Origin: Omphalotus guepiniiformis
Taxonomy: Eukaryota > Basidiomycota > Agaricomycetes > Agaricales > Omphalotaceae
Length of the DNA: 64,000 bases
Assembly: GCA_028554645.1 (NCBI GenBank)
Contig: JAQOOI010000021.1
Location: 1,922,001 to 1,986,000, forward strand
Direction of reading: 5' to 3'
Position numbers and translations under genes: made by a program
Notes under the pieces: model-generated
What the model saw: the letters and a program-made list of their open reading frames with translations, nothing else
What the model was told of the DNA's origin: nothing
Databases searched by the model: none
Shown: positions 55,501 through 64,000 of the stretch, one piece after another
Position numbering within the stretch: position 1 is the stretch's first letter
Layout: every line of letters begins with the position of its first letter

Positions 55501-58500
55501 GAAGCGGCAAGCCAAGTTCGCTTTGAAGAGGCAGGAGAGTCTCGTCTTAGAGTCACAGCAGTCCCAGGATGAGGAATTCTTGGACGAAGAAGACGAGGAG
55601 GAGATCAGGCTCTACACGTCCGGGCTCAATAGCGCCAACAAAGCCGCCAAGACGATCATATTATTCCTCACGCAGCGCTCAGGGAAAGGAAAAGCAACAA
55701 AGAACTCAAACGAAGCAGAGTATCGTACAATATTCGATAATCTCATCTCGGATTTGTTAGTGGTCCTGTTTTGGCCAGAGTGGCCAGCGGCGAGCTTGCT
55801 GTTGAGCATTGCTTGCATGTACATGGTGGGGTCGCTGGAGGACGTAAAGAGCGCGAGCGGAGGGCAGAGCGATAACAATGCGGGTAAAACGATGGCTTTG
55901 GATCACTTGGGTGTGATTGCAGCAAGAATCAGAGCAACTATGTTGAAAGTGCGGGAAGACAAGGACATCAAAGAAGAAGGTGGCGCCGTCATAAAGGCTA
56001 AATGGAGGGGGTTAAGGCCAATGGACGAAGTATGTATATATGCGCAGACCTAGGGGGGTTCATTGTCCTGAAGTTTTTTCTAGATTGTCGCCAAAGCAGA
56101 TATCAAAGAACTTGACAGATTGTTGGCTAGCCACAAGGACGTAGCTGTCCATCTTTCGAAACGCTCTTCAGAGGACCAGGCATACGATGTGGGTATTGCT
56201 TACAGCAAATTGTATGTTTGTTGACTGTCTTTCATAGAGCGCGCAAGAGCTTACCGGTGCACTGCTTGGACAAGAGTTAGCGTCCGCCCTCAAGAAGGTT
56301 GATGCCTGGATCGACCATGATTCTGACGACGAAGGTGGTTCAAACATCAAAGATCAAAAGAAGGTCAGGTTATTCGGGGACAAAGTCAAGAGTGCGTTAA
56401 GGGGAGTGTGGAAGGATCAAGGGGCGGACGTCTTTGATATCGGGTTCGTGTTCCTTCAGCATGTTACAGATACTCGTCATGTTCATGATCTCGCAGCTCT
56501 CACGACGAAGTTATACGGATCGATCATCAAGCTGAAGAAATTGGAGCCATACAAAGTTTAAGGAATGCATTCAATCCAATTCTGAATGTCATTCTGCAAG
56601 CTTTGGATGCACCCGCGATATTCATGCGTACGAAGGCTCTGCGTGCTCTCGGACAAATTGTCACTAGCGATGCGACCATCTTGGCCGCGGTGAGTCTTTT
56701 CCTTTCATATATTCTTCGTTAGCTGTGTTCAAACATGCACCTGTCAGCCCAATGTCCGCTCCGCGATCGAAAGTCATCTTTTGGATAGTTCATCAGCAGT
56801 TCGAGACGCAGCAGTAGAGTTAATCGGGAAGTATATGATTGATTCCCCCGAAGTTGCAGACGATTACTACTCAAAGGTTGCTGATCGGATAGCGGTGGGT
56901 GTCTTGCTATTCCATCTTGTATCATTACCTGATGAATTTCAAACATTAGGATACGGGCCTGAGTGTGCGCAAGAGAGTCATTAAGCTACTGAAAACCTTT
57001 TATTTCGTCACCAACAGTGTCACTCGTCAGATTGACATTGCTACCAAGTTGGTTTTAAGGATGGTGGATGAAGATGACACTGTACGGGATCTTGCGACTA
57101 AAACTGTGGAGGATCTCTGGTTTCCAAGCTCAGCAATTGCGAAGACTAGTCAGGAACAAGATGACGGTACCTCTATACTTTCAAAGGTAGCAGTAATCAT
57201 GGGTGTCGCTGCCCACTTTAGGGACCGCCAGTCGCCACTCGAAGATCTCCTGCACAAAATAATGTCGTCAAAGGAAGGTTCTGAGGCGGCGGCGATGCAC
57301 TCAAAATATGAGGAGATTTGCGGAGCATTGATAGATGGACTAGTTGATGCTTCTGACTTGCCTGGCTTCGTAAGTGTCCCAGTTATGTTTGCTGTTACAC
57401 CCATTTACGCTTTGTGGGATGATTTCAGTCTGTAATGAATTGCATACGAACGATCAACCTCATCACTTCGGCGTATCCGTCGGTCGTTAGTGCTCAGATT
57501 GCGTCAACGCTCTTGCCATATCTGAAAAACGCGGCCAACAATGTGTGTTCCCATTTCTCCCGGAGTATATGTCTTCACTGATGGCGTGCCATTAGGTCGA
57601 GGACCAGCCTACCTGTGACTATTTATTGAGAATCTTCCGTGCATCGATTCCGCATATGCCTAGAACAGCAGCTAAGTTTGGCCAAGAACTCCAAGCTGCG
57701 CTTCAGCCCATGATCATTAGACCTACTGCAGGCGGTATTGCGGTAAGTGTTTCAAGTGTTAACGACTTTGAATACAAGTCTGACCATGCAACCAGACTCT
57801 TCAGGAAGCCATTGCATGTATGTGTGCAGTCGTTCGACATCTTACTCACGACTTCAAACGACTGGTGGCTCTGCTCAAGTCCTGTAATGGTATGGACAAG
57901 AAACTTTGTCTTTTCCTTAGCTCACGCGTTTCCTTAGGACGTCTGCAAGATGCCGTTCGCAAACCCCAAGAACGGCCCGTCTCAGCCAATGAGCAAAAGA
58001 CCCTTGCAACCCTCATCTTCATCGTCTCCTTACTCGCCGAACATTGTAATTTTGATCAACTCCGTGCAGAGCGACCTGGGGAGTTTCCCGAGCTGGATTC
58101 CGTTTCCCAGGTACTGTTGAAATTGTCGGATGCTGATTTACGTGACTGACACTTCAGTAGGGTTCAATTATAGAGCATATCTACGACACGCTTTTGGAAC
58201 TGTACGAGAAGCATGTAGATCCTGGTCTCCGCGCTCGTGTCTTACAATGTTTGGGATTCCTTTTCCGTGCTCAACCTACACTCATGACGATGGAACGTTC
58301 GGCGACCATCATGGACTCGATATTCTCTGCACCTGAAGAAGATGGCAGAGCTCGTCTCTTGAAAATTATTCAAGACTTTCTTATTGCGGAATCCATCAAG
58401 CATGCGGCCAAAGAGAAAGGTAAGATTCGCTAAATGTATACTTATCAACGCTCATGATTCAACTACAGAGGGTCCTCAAAAGTCGAAGATCGAGGAGGTC

Positions 58501-59914
58501 AATATGGAAGAACTCGTTGGAAATACGGATGGATTTGCAGATTCTGGGTATGGATATATTCATCGTCGTATTTTCAAAGTTTACTGAACTCTGGCCAGTG
58601 TCAGTTCGGCCGTGGTGCAACGCTATTTGGATCCAATTCTTGCTGCAGCGTTGTCACAAAATGTTCATACCCAGACTTCTGCGATCGACATTTTGACTTT
58701 TACAATCAAGCAAGGGTTAGCCCACCCTCTGCAGGTAATACAAACCAGTTCTATTGCTACGTTTTCTCACTTTCATATGCTGCAGTCATTCCCTACCATT
58801 GTCGCCCTCGAGACCAGCCCGAATACAGCATTGAGTAGTCGAGCCAGCGGACTACATACCATTTTACACCACAAGCACACTTCCCTCTTGAATAGTCGCT
58901 ACACGAACAGCGCAAGGGCTTCGTTCGACTATCAGGTCAAGATATCTCCTAATCTTGTTAGAGGTGCGCAATTTGTTACTACTTGATACATGATTTCAAA
59001 CCTGTCGCTCTTTCTTAGGATATCGATTGAATCCAAACCCCGTCGCAGTCCTTCAACGTTGGTATTCTCTTGTGAGAGAAAAGCGCACGTCGCGGCAAGA
59101 TTTCCTCAAGGCACTTGTCAAGGTGTTCCAGGAGCGGCCTAGTTTCCAATCAGCGCAGGTGCGTCTGTCATCATTTCATCAGAGTCTAATAATTGACATT
59201 TTTGTTTAGGATGATATCGACTTTACTCGATATATGGCTGAAAACTTTTCCGCTTTCGAATACAAAACTCAAGAGGAAGTCATCACGGTCATCAAATACC
59301 TGACTACCGTTCTTTCAACCACTGGCACACACATTTTAGAGATATTATCACCCTCTCATTTACTATCCAGCTTGCGTCCATCTGCAGACGGCGCAGTGCT
59401 TCCGACATCCGATAATCAGTCTGTAGCGGCGGAAGGTGCGGACATCTCTCTTCCTCAGTTGATAGTATGGCGAGCTGAATTTTTTGCAGATAATTTGCAA
59501 GAGAAAATTCCGTATGTGAGATCGTCGGTGGTGATCGCCATGGTGATGCTTTTAAAAGCACACTTGAAAACGTTGTACTCTCTATCCGAAGAGTGAGTAG
59601 CTCGAATATGCTACCGGATTTTTCGCTGACTCTAGCCCACAGTAAATGTAGCAAGTTTGTCATTGGAAAGAGGAGCGCAATCGGTGACAAACCCGCTGTG
59701 AGACGTCACGACAAACCTATTTCTTGGGATCGACTTGCGTTTGCTACAAAGCCTATCCTTTCGACAGCGGACGCGACATCACAAAAGTCAACGGTGTGTG
59801 GTGCTTTTTTTGCTAGTAGTCGTTATATATTCATGATTGCCTTCTCTCTAGTTTTAGGAAATTTGGAACGAAGACGGTGTGGCTGCGGAACCTGAAGATG
59901 AATTTGCAGAGTAG
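52592..59914 (+). CDS. SCC2: Cohesin loading factor Scc2/NIPBL (HEAT-repeat)
   Basis: This is the large HEAT-repeat cohesin loader, roughly 2,000 residues. An N-terminal disordered region (Ser/Pro-rich, with [22 protein letters not shown]) holds several basic stretches. [20 protein letters not shown] and [20 protein letters not shown] start the helical part, then [20 protein letters not shown]. Central HEAT repeats carry [63 protein letters not shown] and [22 protein letters not shown], a pattern typical of Scc2/Mis4/Nipped-B. The C-terminal exons encode [23 protein letters not shown] helices and a final [17 protein letters not shown]. About 20 short introns. A start at 52592 is the first ATG in frame. 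Confidence 0.9.
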
Positions 59915-60070
59915 CGTTGCTGCTTGACTAGTATTACTATTATCATTATTGCTCTCTTTTTTGCGGACTAAGAACTGTAGATGCTTTTCACACTATGAAT
60001 ACTATACATTATAATTTATGTACTACGAGGAAGGATTTGATTAGCTAAAGCATCCACGGTTGAGGGGAGC

Positions 60071-61564
60071 ATGGAGAAACTTATCCACGATATTCTTTTC
60101 ACTCATCCTAATAACGGTTGTATTGAAGAGATAACAGAAGATTCGGAGGATATTCTTTCTTGTTACCTGCACAACACACCACTCACGGAGCCACTTTCGT
60201 CTCTAATCAACCACATCAAAAGACATTCACTCCCTCGAGAACCCATCGATTTACCCAATGTATCTCTACCTTCCTTCCCCGGATTATCGCCTAAAAAGCG
60301 ACACGAAATAACTCGTATGGCGTCGTATACCCAAGCAGTTATCAATGCTCTTCGACTGACATCGGTGTACGTGGTTGATGTGGGTGCAGGTCAAGGATAC
60401 CTGACAAGAACACTCTTACATACAATCCCACAAATCAAACGGGTTCTCGCACTCGATAGCGATGAAGAGCAAACTAGAGGTGCACGAGAGTGGGAGGATA
60501 GATGGGATAAGAAACTTTCATTGAGGATTACACATAAAGTGATCAATATCACACCTCATTCACTCGTTTCTGCTGTTGATGAATGGTTAGTTGGGGTTGA
60601 AGATGATGATGATGAAAAGGTCCAGGATGTACCGGTCCCGGTAATAATCGTAGGTCTACATGCCTGCGGTTCACTTACACCAGACACACTTCGTGCGTTC
60701 ATACACTCTCGGAACCAACCATTCGTATCTGCCATTGTCGTCTCATGCTGCTACAATCTTCTTCGGCCGAGTGATTACCCACTGTCGAACTCTCACTCTC
60801 ATGAAGCTTTACACGCTGCTGCACATCTTCCTTCGCCTCTACCTCCCTCTGCGTACCACCTAGCAACACAAGTCCCTTCGACTTGGCGCTTATCAGAGAC
60901 ACACAAATCTACATCAAGTCTCTCTGTCCGCAAAGTCGTTTGGAGGGCTCTCCTCGCGAGACTTCTAGACAAGTATTTACCCGAACCTGAACTTGGTACA
61001 GGCGCAAATATCGTTCAAAAACATAAACCATTCATACCTCCCTCCGAATATACCTCTTATTACAAAAAAACACCAATCCCGCGGCAAAACCTCCATACCA
61101 TCTCCATCACCATCTCCGACTCGAATTCGAATTCGAATTCAAATTCCACTCACGATACAGAATCATCTACAATCCATCGTCACCTAGGTAAACTACCCAA
61201 CAAATCATACACCTCATGGGACACATTCTTATCATCTGCCGAATCCCGACTTGAATTACCACCACACACATTACCTCGTCACACCAATACGAGCCCCGAG
61301 CCTTTTTCAAGTCTCTCGTGTTCCCTTGGGTCTCTTCAAACACTTCGATGTCTCCTTGGTCCACTTATCGAGAGTACTATCCTTCGTGATCGGCGTGAGT
61401 GGGTTGAAGAGAGTCTTAGTCTTGAAGCTAGGAATCCGAAGGACGAGGGTGAGTGGAAGACTGCGTTGGTTCCGCTGTTTGAGCAAAGGATGGGGAGTGC
61501 GAGGAATGTGGCTTTTGTGGTTGTACCAGCGTATGCAGCTGCTGATGTACCTGGGTTTATGTAG
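60071..61564 (+). CDS. RRNAD1/METTL25-type methyltransferase-domain protein
   Basis: This is an intronless 497-residue protein with a class I methyltransferase core. Features: MSPKKRHEITRMA-like entry SPKKRHEITRMASYTQAV, motif I VVDVGAGQGYLTRTLLHTI, VLALDSDEEQTRGARE, then VIIVGLHACGSLTPDTLRAF, and VVSCCYNLL. GLHACG and CCYN are hallmarks of the RRNAD1/METTL25 group, which matches members annotated as putative rRNA or eEF/ribosomal-protein methyltransferases. C-terminal motifs include PLFEQRMGSARNVAFVVVPAYA. A variable linker contains an SN-repeat from a hexanucleotide tract (61121-61146). Substrate unknown; the stop lies 28 bp from the convergent transporter stop. Confidence 0.84.
   Translation: MEKLIHDILFTHPNNGCIEEITEDSEDILSCYLHNTPLTEPLSSLINHIKRHSLPREPIDLPNVSLPSFPGLSPKKRHEITRMASYTQAVINALRLTSVYVVDVGAGQGYLTRTLLHTIPQIKRVLALDSDEEQTRGAREWEDRWDKKLSLRITHKVINITPHSLVSAVDEWLVGVEDDDDEKVQDVPVPVIIVGLHACGSLTPDTLRAFIHSRNQPFVSAIVVSCCYNLLRPSDYPLSNSHSHEALHAAAHLPSPLPPSAYHLATQVPSTWRLSETHKSTSSLSVRKVVWRALLARLLDKYLPEPELGTGANIVQKHKPFIPPSEYTSYYKKTPIPRQNLHTISITISDSNSNSNSNSTHDTESSTIHRHLGKLPNKSYTSWDTFLSSAESRLELPPHTLPRHTNTSPEPFSSLSCSLGSLQTLRCLLGPLIESTILRDRREWVEESLSLEARNPKDEGEWKTALVPLFEQRMGSARNVAFVVVPAYAAADVPGFM
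61121..61146 (+). repeat. Hexanucleotide microsatellite in coding sequence
   Basis: Four copies of a TCGAAT-type unit (last one TCAAAT) encode alternating Ser-Asn in a linker of the RRNAD1-like protein. Length-variable alleles are likely without frameshift. Confidence 0.85.
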
Positions 61565-61591
61565 TTTGAGAGTAGGAGGTCTATTCGGGTC

Positions 61592-64000
61592 TTATTCGAG
61601 GATATCGTCTTTTCTATTTACTCCTACAATACTACTATCACTTTCCAACGCTTTTCCATCAAACAACTCGCTGATTCTACGATATGATATTAGCCTTGAT
61701 GATTTCTGCGGGTTTGGAGATCTCGGACTTACTCTTCTAATGTGTGTCCTTTTGTTTCGACGATGATAAAGTACATCAGGATACCTGTTACTACAATGAT
61801 TGCCGTGCTGCAATTCGTCGAATTAATGCCAGAACGTAGTGAAATATGTGTTGCGTGCTTCCAAGAAAGTATACCACTTCCATCCAATCGCATGCACTGC
61901 CAAAACGAAACAATCACCAAAATTATCCCAACCAACTGACTGCTAGCACTCACTCGCAACAGGATTAACATACGAACTAAAAACCGACAAAGCCTTACTC
62001 GTGACCGCCCAAACCATCAACCCCTTACTCCTCATCGAATAACTCAACACTTCCGCCGGATAACTAAAAAATATAGGTCCACACGCAAGGAAGAATGTTC
62101 CATTATAAAGCCAAACAAATGTTACTGCTGCTATACCTGCACCTGCGGAGGTTCGGGAGTGCTTGAGGTATAGAGCTGAAGAGATGGTTAGACCGATGTT
62201 GGAGAGGAGGACGCCGGACCAGGAGAGGAAGAGGTGTGGGCGGCGGGGGATGTGGTGGGTTAGGCAGAGACCTAGGAGGGCCATGGAGAATGTGAACTGT
62301 GGGAGGTGGTGTGAGTGGGGAAGGGAAGGGGTAGGGGGAGGAAGGAAGGAAGGGCTTAACTGATGTTAGACCTGCGTTGATACCGGTTTGGGTGGGGCTA
62401 TCGGTTATACCTACTAGATCGAGGACTTGTGGTGGGGTGAGTGAACGAATGGGAGAACAGAGGTGGTACGTACTTTGCGTGTAATCTACAATAAGAAAAA
62501 GTCAAGATCTATATTGGCATTGTTTTAGACAGAAGAAACACACAATATTGAATAATAGCAGTCCCGCTTAAATTCTGACATGTCGCTATCAACACCACTA
62601 CCCATACCACTCAATTTTCACATACAGAGTCATCATCACAACACATATGCACTCACCACACGCAAGCCTATGCAACGAACTCCTAGTCGTTAGAATAGTC
62701 TTCCACGTATCCTGCTTCAACTCTCTCTCCATAACCAACGCTTCGTGTATCTGTGCAAGCTCGAATGATACGAGTTCGTCGTTGGGTTTACCGTTTGCAT
62801 GGTAAGTTGTGAAGAATGCCTTGGCTTCTGTGGCGCGGTTGTTTTTGACTGTGAAGGGGTTTACAAGGAGGGAAGTGGGAAGAGAGGGAAGGAAGGAACG
62901 TACGTAGCCATCGAGGTGATTCGGGGACGTAGGTTATGAGTATGATAATTATTGTTGCTGGGAGGATGTGGATCTGAAATTAGTACAAGGTAAGGGATCA
63001 GTAAGAGACGGGGATGCTTTGTGATTCACGAGGTAGGGTATTCCTACATAGAGGGAAAGTTAGAGCAATAGGAAGCTGAAGAAGATGGATGGAAACTCAC
63101 TCCAAGACCAATTGGTATCGATATAACTGCATCCCTGTCCACAAAGAAATGAAGAATTGCAAAGAGAGAAGCAAAGTCGTACATACAAAGTTGACCCTGT
63201 GGCGAGTATTAATTCCATCCATATAATATCTAGTGAAGGACATACCACGAAGCGATAAAGTTACCCATAATCTACATAGGTTATGTACCAGTGTGGACGA
63301 ATAACGCAAGATCGGGACTCACGAAAGCAACGTCAAAGAAACCCGCAAACCACGTTCGGTGCCTTGGATGTGGTAACTCTTGGAGACTGTAAGTGGAATT
63401 AGTTTATAGCGGAGGACTTGAGTGTATAGAGTCACAGGATAGGTGAACCAATCACAGCAGATGCGAGTCCTGTACCAATCTACGTACAAGTTAGACCGGG
63501 TTGAAAATTAGAAGAGTGACGATAATACGAGAGACGATGAACGTTGCGTATCCGTTTGACCCCCGAACTCCCGCAACTGTTCCGATTGCTGTCCCGACGA
63601 GGTTCGTGATGGCGCTGTATCTGCGGGGAAGGATGATGAGAGGGAAAGGGAGGAGGGATATGGCCGTGCTCACCGGATGAGCCACTTGCGTCCGTATCGG
63701 TCTGCGGTGTAGGATGCGATGGGAGCAGCGACCACTACAAATAGTACTAAGTAGACGGTGAAAAACACCTTATTGACGACTTACTGCTAGCTAGGTACGT
63801 CGCAGCGTTCAATAACCCTATATCACTCGAGCTTGGATTGTTGAGTGCTAAAGCAGTGTAATTAGTGCAGTATAAACGTAGACGAGTTGACTTACCGGAT
63901 CTCCAAGATGCCATGGATTGAAATCCACTAATCAAAGAGCTATCGTATCCGTTCAACAGTTGACCGAGAAAGATACATGATATAAGGAGGTTAAGTTTCC
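61592..64000 (-). CDS. MFS sugar transporter (5' end beyond the window)
   Basis: This is a major facilitator sugar porter, 3' part only; its start lies beyond the right edge. Segments in order: NGYDSSLISGFQSMASW (early TM1 region typical of lactose-permease/hexose-type fungal transporters), IGLLNAATYLAS, DRYGRKWLIR (the D-R-x-G-R-K loop), TNLVGTAIGTVAG, a middle cytoplasmic loop around FHANGKPNDELVSFELAQI-like sequence, the TM segment TFVWLYNGTFFLACGPIFFSYPAEVLSYSMRSKG, and ETKGHTLEE, the PETKG-type signature, followed by a last exon ending GVNRKDDILE. Around a dozen introns of about 50 nt are inferred. A role in sugar uptake fits the GH43 arabinanase further left, but they are 14 kb apart. 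Confidence 0.85.

Noticed and set aside
45679..64000. Possible carbohydrate-use cluster linking GH43 and the sugar transporter
   Set aside because: Unrelated housekeeping genes (RPAP3-like, SNARE, SCC2, RRNAD1-like) lie between them over 14 kb, so clustering is not supported.

Overview
This window is nuclear DNA of a filamentous basidiomycete, most likely an Agaricomycete (mushroom-forming) fungus. The evidence is direct: about twenty dense genes are split by many short GT-AG introns, mostly 50-65 nt. They include a fungal phytochrome hybrid histidine kinase, a septation-initiation scaffold of the Cdc11/Nud1 type, a Vip1-type RRM protein and fungal-type SNARE and P450 proteins. There are no prokaryotic operons, CRISPR arrays, rRNA genes or convincing tRNAs. 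Coordinates below are start-to-stop spans including introns. Exon joins were inferred by eye from splice signals and family motifs.

Layout. 0-6.3 kb: an acid-phosphatase-like protein (-), a BOR1-type borate/anion transporter (-), and an ABHD12-like serine hydrolase (+) divergent from the transporter. 7.4-16.7 kb: APC/C subunit Cdc16/Apc6 (+) and a phytochrome (+) with PAS-GAF-PHY-HisKA-HATPase-REC architecture. 17-23.4 kb: an SDR oxidoreductase (-), a histone-fold Dpb3-like protein (-), a decayed duplicate of the 5' end of that gene, a HIT hydrolase (-) and USB1 (+) sharing a 77-bp promoter. 24.4-28 kb: a P450 with unusually long introns. 29-35.1 kb: a TALE homeodomain factor (-) and the Cdc11/Nud1 scaffold (-). 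35.1-39.3 kb: a 4.2-kb stretch with no recognisable gene, carrying a dispersed inverted repeat and a tandem repeat. 39.3-47.3 kb: an unknown disordered protein (-), Vip1-like (+), a methyltransferase (+), a zinc alcohol-dehydrogenase-like protein (-) and a secreted GH43 arabinanase (-). 47.7-61.6 kb: RPAP3-like (+), a Pep12-type syntaxin (+), a GT61 glycosyltransferase (-), the cohesin loader Scc2 (+) and an RRNAD1/METTL25-type methyltransferase (+). 61.6-64 kb: the 3' part of an MFS sugar transporter (-) that runs off the right edge.

Most genes are core housekeeping functions (cell cycle, cohesin loading, RNA processing, trafficking) mixed with environmental ones (light sensing, pentose polymer use, sugar uptake, oxidation). 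I see no metabolic gene cluster and no clear new multi-gene system. The most interesting signals are local. They are an acid-phosphatase fold that seems to lack its catalytic His-Asp pair; a phytochrome with a changed chromophore-loop motif and a CRE plus E-box promoter; a 52-nt frame-changing insert between direct repeats in the RPAP3-like gene; a P450 with three giant introns, a 12-nt exon and an odd heme loop; a palindromic TTCGGCCGAA cluster upstream of a methyltransferase; and a decayed local duplication.
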